Source: Rhodospirillales bacterium (GTDB lineage Bacteria > Pseudomonadota > Alphaproteobacteria > TMED109). From it: 64,000 nucleotides of DNA. Below the pieces are notes generated by a model. That model searched no databases and had not been told where the DNA came from. It was given only the letters and a program-made list of their open reading frames with translations. A program made the position numbers and the translations under genes. Below, in pieces: positions 1 through 9,845 of this stretch. Numbering within the stretch: the stretch's first letter is position 1; the number at the start of each line of letters is the position of its first letter. The stretch spans positions 2,756-66,755 of the forward strand of contig VXPW01000052.1 in the NCBI GenBank assembly GCA_009839325.1, read 5' to 3'.

Positions 1-2130
<2,130 letters not shown>

Positions 2131-2134
2131 ACTG

Positions 2135-3154
2135 ATGATGACCCGTCCAGAAGTCGCGTTCCCGGAATTTCGTCCAAGGCTCCCGTGGTGGTCAGGGGAT
2201 TTGCAGACTTGCCGCAACTCCCTGGGGGGACGGTCCGTCAGCCTGGCGGAGTTCCAGACCCGCCGGTTGCGCGTGCCGGCATCGGACGGGTCGGGCGACT
2301 GTCAGCAGGCGGTGCTGAATTCTCCATTGACGGAGGCGAACCAGCCGTTGCTGCTGCTGGTTCACGGGCTGGCCGGGTCTGAAGACAGCGACTACCTGCG
2401 AGCCAGCGCCCGTCATTTTCTCGAACACGGGTACTCGGTGCTGCGTATCAACCTGCGCGGTGCCGGACCGTCGAGCACCACCTGCCGGGTACGGTACTGC
2501 GCGGGCAGCAGCACGGACCTTTCGGACCTCATCGCGGACCTGCCTGCGGAACTGGTGGGCGACGGTGTGGTGGTGATGGGCTTCTCGCTGGGCGCCAACA
2601 TCCTGCTGAAGTTCCTGGGAGAACCAGGCGGTGCCCGGAAGCGAGTGCTGGCAGCAGTCTCCGTATGCGCGCCGATCGATCTGGCCGCAACCTGCAGCAA
2701 CATTCTTCGGTGGCGGAACGCCGGTTACCACCGATGGTTCCTGTCGCACATGAAGGCGGAAACGCTGGCTTCCGGCGTGCCGCTCGACGCTGGCGTGCGG
2801 TCCGTGATCAAGGGGGCCAGGACGATCTATGAATTTGACGAGTGTTTCACCGCGCCAAGCCACGGTTATTCCAATGCGGACGACTACTACCAGCAGTGCT
2901 CTGCCAAAGAGTTCCTGGAGGAGATCAACGTGCCGACGCTGGTGATTACCGCCCAGGATGACCCGATCGTTCCGTTTGCGCCGTACCGTGCCCAGGAGTG
3001 GCAGCGGGCCACGGCGCTGACGTGCCTGTTTCCACGCTCGGGCGGCCATGTCGGGTTTCACGGCCAAGGGCCGACGACGCCGTGGCACGACCGCTGTGCC
3101 CATCGGTGGTTCCAGTACGCGGCCTCCCAGAAACGAACTACATCACTTGTTTGA
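2135..3154 (+). CDS. YheT-family alpha/beta hydrolase
   Basis: Predicted serine hydrolase of the YheT/ABHD1-3 type, 339 residues. The nucleophile elbow GFSLGAN is at about residues 149-155 (Ser151), the acid is in AQDDP (about 275-276), and the base is in SGGHVGFHG (His about 305), giving a complete Ser-Asp-His triad. The LLVHGLAGSEDSDYLR oxyanion region lies upstream. Substrate is unknown; the family includes short-chain esterases and lipases. Two consecutive ATG codons (2135, 2138) could serve as start, just 4 bp after the pobA stop, so translation is probably coupled. Its stop codon lies inside the promoter of the following vapBC module. Confidence 0.8.
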   Translation: MMTRPEVAFPEFRPRLPWWSGDLQTCRNSLGGRSVSLAEFQTRRLRVPASDGSGDCQQAVLNSPLTEANQPLLLLVHGLAGSEDSDYLRASARHFLEHGYSVLRINLRGAGPSSTTCRVRYCAGSSTDLSDLIADLPAELVGDGVVVMGFSLGANILLKFLGEPGGARKRVLAAVSVCAPIDLAATCSNILRWRNAGYHRWFLSHMKAETLASGVPLDAGVRSVIKGARTIYEFDECFTAPSHGYSNADDYYQQCSAKEFLEEINVPTLVITAQDDPIVPFAPYRAQEWQRATALTCLFPRSGGHVGFHGQGPTTPWHDRCAHRWFQYAASQKRTTSLV

Positions 3155-3179
3155 CATCATGATGTATTCCTCATAGCAT
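3151..3179 (+). promoter_or_regulatory. vapBC promoter with palindromic operator
   Basis: A perfect -35 box TTGACA (3151-3156) is followed after 17 bp by TAGCAT (3174-3179), a 4/6 match to the sigma70 -10 box. A perfect 12-bp palindrome ACATCATGATGT (3154-3165) overlaps the -35 box and spacer, as expected for autorepression by a ribbon-helix-helix antitoxin. Transcription would start about 7 bp beyond the -10 box, essentially at the vapB ATG (3187), so the mRNA may be leaderless; no ribosome binding site is visible. The -35 box overlaps the stop codon of the hydrolase gene. Confidence 0.7.
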
Positions 3180-3186
3180 CACTCGC

Positions 3187-3432
3187 ATGAGGACCACGTT
3201 GACGCTGGACGACGACAACGCAGCCAAGCTGCGCGACGAGATGGCGCGCACGGGCAGGAGCCTCAAGGAAACCGTCAACGAACGTCTTCGCCGCGGCTTC
3301 GAGGCGCCCTCGGAAGAGGACCTGGCGACACCGTTTTCGGTCAAGTCGCAGGCAATGGGACTCAGGCCTGGATGCGATCTGGACGACATCGGCGGCCTAC
3401 TGGATTTACTCGATGGCCCGGCCGGCCGGTGA
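3187..3432 (+). CDS. VapB-type ribbon-helix-helix antitoxin
   Basis: An 81-residue protein starting MRTTLTLDDDNAAKL, the typical beta-strand plus helix start of RHH antitoxins (VapB/DUF2191 style) that bind operator DNA and neutralise a partner PIN toxin. The N-terminal 40 residues form the DNA-binding part; the acidic C-terminal half would contact the toxin. It overlaps the PIN toxin gene by 4 bp (GTGA), the hallmark of a coupled toxin-antitoxin operon. Regulation is probably autorepression at the palindrome just upstream. Confidence 0.8.
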   Translation: MRTTLTLDDDNAAKLRDEMARTGRSLKETVNERLRRGFEAPSEEDLATPFSVKSQAMGLRPGCDLDDIGGLLDLLDGPAGR

Positions 3433-3866
3433 TTCTCATCGACGCCAATCTGCTTCTCTACGCCGCCGATACCGAAAGTCCGCATCATGAGCCCTCTCGG
3501 ATTTGGCTCGAGAACACGTTGTCGTCCGGCCGAGCGGTGCGCTTCGCCGTAGTCACCGTGCTGGCCTTCGTCCGGATTGCATCCGACCGCCGCATCTTCA
3601 GCCGTCCCCTGTCCCCGGCGGAGGCGTGTTCGCGGGTCGACGAGTGGCTCGCGTTACCGAACGTCCGACTTCTCCAGCCGGGACCGAATGCATGGCGGCT
3701 GCTGGGCAGAATGTGTCAGGAGGGCCAGGCGAAAGGTCCCATGGTGATGGATGCCCACCTTGCCGCACTGGCGATGGAGCACGGCGCGTCGATTGCAACC
3801 ACCGATCGTGACTTCATGCGCTTTCCGGACATCGAAGTCGTGAATCCGGCGGCGCCAAACGCATGA
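3429..3866 (+). CDS. VapC-type PIN-domain toxin
   Basis: PIN-fold ribonuclease, 145 residues from a GTG start whose last bases are the TGA stop of the antitoxin gene. The first catalytic aspartate is in VILIDANLL (Asp5). The later acids are in MVMDAHLAAL (Asp108) and ATTDRDFMRF (Asp126/128). The central segment reads LAFVRIAS, characteristic of the VapC subfamily that carries LAFxRxAS in the position where others have a glutamate. VapC toxins typically cleave tRNA or rRNA; the target here cannot be read from sequence. A longer in-frame ATG start at 3372 would lie deep inside the antitoxin gene and is disfavoured. Confidence 0.85.
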   Translation: MILIDANLLLYAADTESPHHEPSRIWLENTLSSGRAVRFAVVTVLAFVRIASDRRIFSRPLSPAEACSRVDEWLALPNVRLLQPGPNAWRLLGRMCQEGQAKGPMVMDAHLAALAMEHGASIATTDRDFMRFPDIEVVNPAAPNA

Positions 3867-4334
3867 TGAGCACTGCAGGCAACAGGGGTACAGCTGGTTT
3901 CCGAATGGTTTTTGCCGGTGCGTGCCCGCCGGCCTGAATCTTCTCGCACGGGCCAGGCGAAAAGTAGCGGCATCAAGTTCGGACGAAGCCCCGCCCCGTT
4001 CGGAGGAGCGGGGCAGGGTCGCCGCGCCGCAGGCGGGTGTTCGGGCGGAGCAGCGCGGGGAGCGCGCGCCGCCACCGCCGCCGCTGAACGCGACCAGCCA
4101 CGGTTCCTGGTCTGATCTCAGCCAAGATCTTCTCGATCTCGGAATCGCTCTCTCGGTGAGCTCAACCTTGCATGACGGGTTCACGGGCTGAGGCCCTTGC
4201 CTTGGCGTGCGCGCGGTGTGCACCTGCCGTGTCATGGACATCGTCTTGGCAGTCGGAAACCGATCGGGGCACGACGAGAGACCGGCGGCGTGTCGTAGCC
4301 GTCCGACTTGTTTCGTGTCGGTTCCTGCTGAATC
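3867..4334. other. Intergenic region without a recognisable gene
   Basis: These 468 bp are very GC-rich. Several short reading frames run through on both strands, but their translations are Arg/Ala/Pro-rich and show no family motif. A small inverted repeat (GCCCCG at 3994-3999 with CGGGGC at 4010-4015) lacks a T-tract and is not a convincing terminator. The region separates the VapBC module from the RraA-like gene. Confidence 0.5.
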
Positions 4335-5075
4335 ATGCACGTTTCTCGGCCAATGCTGGAGACCAGCGGAATGGACGCTGAACTGCGGGCTGCGTTAACC
4401 GCCTGTTCGACTGCAACGATTACGATGCAATTGCTCAAACGCGGCATTCGTGCGACGGCAATGCGTGGTGTCGCACCGCTCGCGGAGGAACAGGGGCGTG
4501 TGGTCGGCGAGGCCTACACCGTCAGGTTCATCCCCATGCGTGAGGACCTCTCGGCCCCCGCCGTCCTAGGCGCAAGGGAAAACCCGCAGCGTCGCGCGAT
4601 CGAGGAATGTCCCGCCGGGGCAATCCTGGTGATGGATGGTCTCGGAAACTGCGATGTCGGGACACTCGGGGACATCCTCGCGGAGCGCTTGCGTGTGCGC
4701 GGCGTCGCTGCCTGCGTGACGGACAGCGCGGTAAGGGATGCGGAGGCTGTCGTGACGACCGGCTTTCCGGTGTGGTGTGGCGGCCGGGCGGCACCACCCA
4801 ATAACACCGGGCTTGCGATGGGTGACCTGCAGACGCCGATCGGCTGTGGCGGCGTGGCGGTCATTCCGGGCGATGTGCTGGTTTGCGACGGCGACGGTGT
4901 GGCGGTCATCCCGGCCGCGATGGTGGAGAGCGTTGCGGTCGATGCCGTCGAGCAGGAGCGGGTGGAAACCTTCGTGCTCGAGCGGATCCGCGCCGGCGAT
5001 GCCGTCCCCGGCACTTACCCGCCCAATGAAGAGACCTTGTCGGCCTACGAAATCTGGAAACAGGGTCGCGACTGA
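4335..5075 (+). CDS. RraA-family / 4-hydroxy-4-methyl-2-oxoglutarate aldolase-like protein
   Basis: A 246-residue member of the RraA superfamily. The core signature is visible as DGLGNCDVGTLGD (about 101-113) followed by an Arg-Asp pair in SAVRDAE (134-135), which in class II HMG/CHA aldolases binds the oxo-acid and divalent metal. Members either cleave 4-carboxy-4-hydroxy-2-oxoadipate or HMG to pyruvate plus an oxo-acid, or are catalytically unassigned; E. coli RraA inhibits RNase E. The nearby pcaB and pobA genes make a role in aromatic or oxo-acid metabolism reasonable, but the stretch in between contains a TA module, so linkage is weak. In-frame ATGs at 4353 and 4371 are alternative starts. 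Confidence 0.75.
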   Translation: MHVSRPMLETSGMDAELRAALTACSTATITMQLLKRGIRATAMRGVAPLAEEQGRVVGEAYTVRFIPMREDLSAPAVLGARENPQRRAIEECPAGAILVMDGLGNCDVGTLGDILAERLRVRGVAACVTDSAVRDAEAVVTTGFPVWCGGRAAPPNNTGLAMGDLQTPIGCGGVAVIPGDVLVCDGDGVAVIPAAMVESVAVDAVEQERVETFVLERIRAGDAVPGTYPPNEETLSAYEIWKQGRD

Positions 5076-5495
5076 CTGCCGGCCGGCGCGACCGGTCGGT
5101 TCGCCTCTCTGGCCGGATCCCTCCAGCGGCACGCTCCGGGGGCGGGACTTGCGCCGGTATTAGCCGCCACTCGGACGGAAATGGCCGACGCACGTGCCTT
5201 GAAGTCCGCGCCAGGTGGTGCCTCGCGGGGGGAGCATGCCCCATCCACATCGAGGCCGGGCGCCGTCGCTCGGATAGATGGCCTCCCCGAAGCCTTCTCC
5301 CGATGGTTACGGGGTACGATCCGCTGCCGGGCGAAGGCCGCCGGTTCAGGTCCGCCCGTAGGCACGGCGCATTATCTGGCGTCGACCGGAGGGTACCGCG
5401 CGGGGCTGCCATTCCATCGGCTTTACCAGCGTCGCCCTGTTGGGCGAAAATGAGGAGGACGGGACAGGCGGCACGGACCGAGGCAGGAGGTCACC
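5076..5495. other. Upstream region of the alkB-glnE fusion gene
   Basis: No gene is recognised in these 420 bp. Just before the fusion gene there is a perfect AGGAGG ribosome binding site (5485-5490) five bases ahead of the ATG at 5496, which fixes that start. A short frame at 5181-5453 encodes a 90-residue Ala/Arg/Pro-rich peptide with no family signature. I saw no convincing -35/-10 pair. Confidence 0.5.
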
Positions 5496-7940
5496 ATGGC
5501 TGAAAGCGTTGTCAAGCCGGGTATGCCAACCGGGGCGACTCCGGCCCCGGGAGGCGCGGCCGAGCCGTCGTTGTGGAATGCGCTTCCGCATTTTCTGCCG
5601 TTGGCGATCTTTCCGCTGATATTCAATGCCGCCGTCTTCGGTGGCTGGTGGATTGGCGCCTGTTTCGTCTTTTTCATGCTGGCTGGTCCGCTGGACATTG
5701 CTCTGGGCGTGGACGAACGGAACATGGATCCGGCGAGGACGTCTGAGCGGCGGTTGCTCTGGCACAATCTGCCGGTCTGGTTGTGGGCGTTTCTCTGGCC
5801 CGTGACCCTCGTGTTCGGTCTCTGGCAAATCCTCCTTGCCGACCACCTGGCCACGTGGGAAGCGGTGTCGATGGCGATCATCCTGGCCGTGGAAGCGCAG
5901 GCAGTCTTCATCGTCGGCCACGAGTTGGTCCATCGGCGCACCGTGTGGGAGCGACGTCTTGGAGAGTTCCTGCTCGCCTCGGCCTCCTATCCGCACTACG
6001 CGACCGAGCACATCTACATCCATCACGCCCTCGTGGGCACGCCGCTCGACCTCGGCTCGGCCCCGAAGGGTCAGAGCCTCTGGCACTACTTTCCGCGCGA
6101 GCTGGCCAGCAATATCTTCGGCGCGTGGCGAGTGGCCCGCGAGCGGCTGGCGCGACGCGGACTGCCGGTCTGGCATTACACGAACCCGTTCTGGCGATAC
6201 GGTGGCGAAACGGTTGCCTGGTACGCGCTGATCTACTGGATGGGCGGTCCCTGGGCCGTCCTGATCTTCGCCATCCTCTGCCTCGGCGTCGTTCTGTCGA
6301 TGAAGATCAGCAACTACATCCAGCACTACGGACTGCGTCGCATCCGGCTTTCGACCGGTCGGTTCGAGCGTGTACGGCCTCGCCATTCCTGGAGCGCCAA
6401 TTGGCGGTTCAGCAACTGGATGTTCTACAACATGCAGCGGCATCCGGATCACCATGCCGTGGCAAGCCGCCATTACTCGCTGCTCCAGCATCACGGCGGG
6501 GACGAATCGCCGCAGCTGCCTGGCAGTTACGCCAAGATGTTCAATCTGGCGGTGCGTCCGCGGCGTTGGTTCGAGACCATGGACCCTCTGGTCGATCGCT
6601 GGCGGGCGCATTTCTATCCGGAAATTGACGACTGGACCGCCTACGACAGCCCAGTTTCCGCCGCCCGTCCGGAAGCGTTTGACGCGATCGTCGAGATCTT
6701 CGGCGCGGCGCCTCGGCTCGCGCGGCGGATCGAACGCCACCCCGAGTTGCTCGACACGCTCCAGGACAGGGAGTTCACCGATCTCGATCTTCCCACGGGC
6801 TTCGGACCGGACCCGGAAAGCGAAGCTATCGCCCGACGTGGCCTGACCCGGATCTACTGGACGCGCGAGTTCGGGGTACCGGAGATGCGCGCGCAAATCA
6901 CCGAGGCGCCGTTCCAGGATGCCGACGACGCCGCGGAAGTGGTTCGAAACTGGGCAAACGACAAGGCATTTCAAATCGGCGTTCACACGCTGCGGGGGAA
7001 TCTGTCTCCGATCGAAGCCGCGACAGCCCTCTCGCACGTCGCGGACGCTGCTGTGACCGCCGTGCTGGCGGCCGTCCAGGATGAATTTGCCGAGCAGCAC
7101 GGTCCGGGCGATGGGGGCGGTTTCGCAGCCGTCGTCTTGGGCGACCTAGCGAGCAGGGAGGCCGCGCCTGACGCGGAACTCCATCTCTTGTTCGTGCATG
7201 AGGGCGGACAGCAGGATCACTACGACTCGCTGTGTCGCCGGATTCTGGAGGCGACAGACGGCTTGCAGGTCGACAGTCTGCTGTTTGCGCCGATTCCGGG
7301 CGCCCGGAAAAGGCGCGACGTGTGGTCACTGGCCGAGTTCGTGGGACATTTCCGAGAGGGCGCCACGACCGGCGAACTCCGCGACCTGATCCGGGCGCGA
7401 TGCATCTACGAGTCTCCCGGTTCCGGCTTGGAGCGGCGGTTCGCTGAAGCACGGAGCGAGGCGCTGTCAGGCTCCCGGGTACGCGAACAGCTGATCACCG
7501 AACTCGCCGAGCCAGCCACGGACGCCGGCGAAGCCAGCCTGTCAGCGATCGACAGTGGCCGTGGCGGCCTCGTCGATGTGGAGCGCGTTGCCCGATGGCT
7601 GCAGTTGCTCCACTTCCGAGACATGCCCGCCGACACCGCCACCACCGCAGCTTCGGTATTCGAAACTGCTGCCACGCACGGATGGATCGCCGACGGAGCC
7701 GCAAAGCGGTTGGCCGAGGCTGCCAACCTTTGGCGAAATCTGCAGGGGGCCGTCCGCCTTGTTGCCGGTGCCAATGCCGAGATCGATGCACTCGGCACCA
7801 GGGCCAAGGCCGTGCTAGCGCAATGCTGTGGGGCCGACGACTTCGAGGCCCTGGCGACCACAGTGACGGACATGGCTGCCGGCACTGCCGCAGCGATCGG
7901 CGCGTTGCACGGCGGCGATGCTTCCGAGTCGCAGACTTGA
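5496..7940 (+). CDS. AlkB-type membrane hydroxylase fused to a degenerate GlnE adenylyltransferase-like domain
   Basis: An 814-residue two-part protein. Residues about 25-375 are a membrane di-iron hydroxylase of the alkane 1-monooxygenase/XylM family. All histidine boxes are present: HELVH (142-146), EHIYIHH (171-177), the AlkB signature NYIQHYG (273-279), HPDHH (316-320) and LQHH (330-333), with hydrophobic membrane segments around them. Residues about 390-805 resemble the C-terminal half of GlnE (glutamine synthetase adenylyltransferase): FQIGVHTLRG (492-501), the pattern GDLASRE (549-555) for GKLGGRE, RARCIY, and GGLVDVE (690-696) for GGIxDIE. The catalytic SDxD of GlnE is replaced by AELH (560-563), and the DxRLRPSG motif is gone, so the domain is probably not an active transferase. 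Start fixed by AGGAGG. Terminal alkane, fatty-acid or xylene hydroxylation is the likely chemistry; the role of the extra domain is unknown. Confidence 0.88.
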   Translation: MAESVVKPGMPTGATPAPGGAAEPSLWNALPHFLPLAIFPLIFNAAVFGGWWIGACFVFFMLAGPLDIALGVDERNMDPARTSERRLLWHNLPVWLWAFLWPVTLVFGLWQILLADHLATWEAVSMAIILAVEAQAVFIVGHELVHRRTVWERRLGEFLLASASYPHYATEHIYIHHALVGTPLDLGSAPKGQSLWHYFPRELASNIFGAWRVARERLARRGLPVWHYTNPFWRYGGETVAWYALIYWMGGPWAVLIFAILCLGVVLSMKISNYIQHYGLRRIRLSTGRFERVRPRHSWSANWRFSNWMFYNMQRHPDHHAVASRHYSLLQHHGGDESPQLPGSYAKMFNLAVRPRRWFETMDPLVDRWRAHFYPEIDDWTAYDSPVSAARPEAFDAIVEIFGAAPRLARRIERHPELLDTLQDREFTDLDLPTGFGPDPESEAIARRGLTRIYWTREFGVPEMRAQITEAPFQDADDAAEVVRNWANDKAFQIGVHTLRGNLSPIEAATALSHVADAAVTAVLAAVQDEFAEQHGPGDGGGFAAVVLGDLASREAAPDAELHLLFVHEGGQQDHYDSLCRRILEATDGLQVDSLLFAPIPGARKRRDVWSLAEFVGHFREGATTGELRDLIRARCIYESPGSGLERRFAEARSEALSGSRVREQLITELAEPATDAGEASLSAIDSGRGGLVDVERVARWLQLLHFRDMPADTATTAASVFETAATHGWIADGAAKRLAEAANLWRNLQGAVRLVAGANAEIDALGTRAKAVLAQCCGADDFEALATTVTDMAAGTAAAIGALHGGDASESQT

Positions 7941-8507
7941 AGCTCAGAAGGATTTGTCTTGAAGCGGCAAATCGTGGCAGGAGGCGAACGTACGTTTGCG
8001 CACGGACCCAACGTCAGAGGTGAGACCTTACAAGTCTTCCCTAGGTGTTTGGGCACCCCAACATGCGTTCGCCTGCAAGTTCTTGGCATTCGTCCTTGAC
8101 AGGGATTCGAGCCGTAAGCGTGACGGGCACAGCGAGGCTGCCTCATCGGACCCGCGCGATGAGAACATCCAGGGCCACGCTCGCGGTGCTCGAAGTCGCG
8201 ACTGATCCCGCCCTTTCGGACTTGGTTTTCGAACTTACCGTCCGCAAGCCGCCCAAATCACGAGTCGTTGCGTTTGGTCGGTATTGCTGGAGGTCCAGTT
8301 TTCTCGAGTGGCTTGGCAACATCACCCCAGCGGTAGCCGCGCCCTGGGCGGACGAGACCGTTCTTCGCCACCAGCGTCAGAAACCCGAATCAGAGCATGA
8401 TCTGCAGGCTCGCACCGTGACCAGTAGTCAGGCCGTGGCCTTATTGGCAATCACATAGTAACAGGCTATAGGATGATTACTCGCCGATTGCAAACGGGCG
8501 TAACGTT
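7941..8507. other. Intergenic region ahead of the mobile mystery cassette
   Basis: 567 bp with no recognised gene. A 137-residue frame at 8045-8458 is open but its translation shows no known motif and no good ribosome binding site. The last 110 bp are less GC-rich and carry the promoter described separately. The perfect 8-bp palindrome TAACGTTA (8501-8508) touches the start codon of the HTH gene and could be part of an operator. Confidence 0.45.
8444..8472 (+). promoter_or_regulatory. Candidate sigma70 promoter of the HTH/Fic pair
   Basis: TTGGCA (8444-8449) and TATAGG (8467-8472) are separated by 17 bp, giving a reasonable sigma70-type promoter. Transcription would begin near 8479, about 30 bp before the ATG at 8508. 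The stretch is clearly more AT-rich than its surroundings. Confidence 0.5.
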
Positions 8508-8969
8508 ATGAAAACCGGCACAAGAGCTATTGCGCGCCAACGCCTGGATCAACGCTTTTCGTCCATGAAGCCGGAATCCCGCTACCAACCTCCACCGAAA
8601 GGCTGGATCAGGGCGATACGCGACGCTTTGGGCATGTCCGGCACCCAACTTGGCCGACGCATGGGCGTGAAAGCCCAAAGCGTCGCTGACATCGAGAAGT
8701 CGGAGGCCTCTGGAACCATCCAGCTCAAGACGCTTCGCAGGGTGGCGGAGGCACTGGACTGTGTTGCGGTTTACGCGCTCATTCCGAAGTCTTCGCTGGA
8801 AGAACTGGTTCAACGAAACGCCCGCGAGATCGCACGCAAAGAACTCGTCCGGATCGCGCATTCGATGGATCTTGAAGCCCAAGGCTTGTCTCCGGAAGAA
8901 CGCGAAGGACAACTCGAAAACTATATTCGCCAACACCTTCGAGAACGTGATCTCTGGGAGGATGCTTGA
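8508..8969 (+). CDS. Mobile mystery protein A (HTH regulator)
   Basis: A 153-residue protein with an Xre-like helix-turn-helix at about residues 33-66 (WIRAIRDALGMSGTQLGRRMGV, then QSVADIEKSE). The arrangement and the partner gene identify it as the 'mobile mystery protein A' family, which accompanies a Fic-domain protein on accessory DNA. It probably represses its own operon and may act as antitoxin. The TTG start of the Fic gene overlaps its TGA stop (TTGA), so the two are co-translated. The C-terminal part (about 95-153) is charged and helical. Confidence 0.85.
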   Translation: MKTGTRAIARQRLDQRFSSMKPESRYQPPPKGWIRAIRDALGMSGTQLGRRMGVKAQSVADIEKSEASGTIQLKTLRRVAEALDCVAVYALIPKSSLEELVQRNAREIARKELVRIAHSMDLEAQGLSPEEREGQLENYIRQHLRERDLWEDA

Positions 8970-9553
8970 ACGATCTCTTCGATGAGCTGGCGCATACCAC
9001 ACCTCTCGAGCCGGGAGAGCGCGAAGGTCTTCTCCAGAGCTGGATCACCTATCGGCGAGATCTGAACGAGGCGGAGCAAACGAACGTCGCTGCGGGCACA
9101 GTATGGGCTTGGCGCGTTCGCCGACACGACCTGCTTGAGGAGAAATTCCTTCGGCAGCTTCACAAGCGCCTGTTCGGTGACGTCTGGGTCTGGGCCGGCG
9201 AGTTTCGCACGACCGAGCGGAACATCGGTATCGAGCCGGTACGGATCTCCGTCGAACTAAGAATGGCATTCGACGACGCTCGTTACTGGATTGAACACAA
9301 AACATTCCCGCCCGACGAGATCGCCGTGCGACTGCATCACCGGCTAGTCGCGATCCATCCGTTTCCCATTGGCAACGGCCGAACGACGCGCCTGATGGGA
9401 GATTTGGTGGCAGCCCGGCTCGGCCAGGAGCCGTTTACATGGGGCAGACAGGATCTAACCGACGTCAGCGAAATGCGTACTAGATACATCGCCGCCCTTC
9501 GGGCCGCGGACAACCACGACATCGATCCGCTGCTGGAATTCGCGCGCTCGTAG
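8966..9553 (+). CDS. Mobile mystery protein B (Fic-domain protein)
   Basis: A 195-residue Fic-fold protein. The Fic active-site motif HPFPIGNGRTTR is at about residues 132-143, with catalytic His and the phosphate-binding GNGR complete, so AMP transfer (or transfer of another phosphate-containing group) to a protein target is chemically possible. A WAGEFR segment upstream is typical of this 'mobile mystery protein B' family. The TTG start overlaps the stop of the HTH gene by 4 bp. Fic/HTH pairs behave like toxin-antitoxin or regulator pairs; the target is unknown. No transposase or integrase is seen nearby. Confidence 0.85.
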   Translation: MNDLFDELAHTTPLEPGEREGLLQSWITYRRDLNEAEQTNVAAGTVWAWRVRRHDLLEEKFLRQLHKRLFGDVWVWAGEFRTTERNIGIEPVRISVELRMAFDDARYWIEHKTFPPDEIAVRLHHRLVAIHPFPIGNGRTTRLMGDLVAARLGQEPFTWGRQDLTDVSEMRTRYIAALRAADNHDIDPLLEFARS

Positions 9554-9845
9554 ATCATTCAGCGCCATCCGTAAGCATGTTGGACTGATCGCGGTAGGGC
9601 TACTGTTCAAGCGCCAAGCCGATTTCGGCCGCCGGTCCTGCGGCTCCGGAATCTGCCAGCGTTTCAACCCCGATTCCACTGGTCGCCAAGCTGCACAGTC
9701 GGAGACTCACCGGGATCACAGACCCATCCGGGCGCCGCCCATAGAGCGCCGTCGGCGTCTCGGTCCGGGTGGGCTGGGGGCGGCGCACCGGCCACCCTTC
9801 TCCATCGGCGCGAGTGCGCGGGGCACCGCTTGCCGGCGGATTCCC
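9554..9845. other. Short region where dprA would be expected, no gene assigned
   Basis: In many Alphaproteobacteria plsY is followed by dprA. Here plsY (minus strand) ends at 9846 and only about 290 bp separate it from the Fic gene. A minus-strand reading frame at 9600-9788 contains YGRRPDGSVIPVSLRL, faintly like the end of a PAS domain, but it is too short to call. No DprA motif was seen. Confidence 0.35.

Noticed and set aside
3989-4015. GC-rich inverted repeat as a terminator
   Set aside because: Stem of only 6-7 bp without a following T-tract.
3922-4191. 89-residue plus-strand frame in the gap after the VapC gene
   Set aside because: Low-complexity Ala/Arg/Pro/Glu translation, no motif, no ribosome site, and other frames on both strands are equally open because of the high GC content.
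5181-5453. 90-residue frame before the AlkB-GlnE gene
   Set aside because: No recognisable family, no supporting ribosome site; high GC makes random frames of this length common here.
8045-8458. 137-residue frame between the fusion gene and the HTH gene
   Set aside because: No family signature, poor start context, and the composition does not look like a coding frame in this genome.
9600-9788. Minus-strand frame with a PAS-like GRRPDGSVIPVSL segment
   Set aside because: Only about 60 residues and the similarity is weak; not enough to call a PAS relic.
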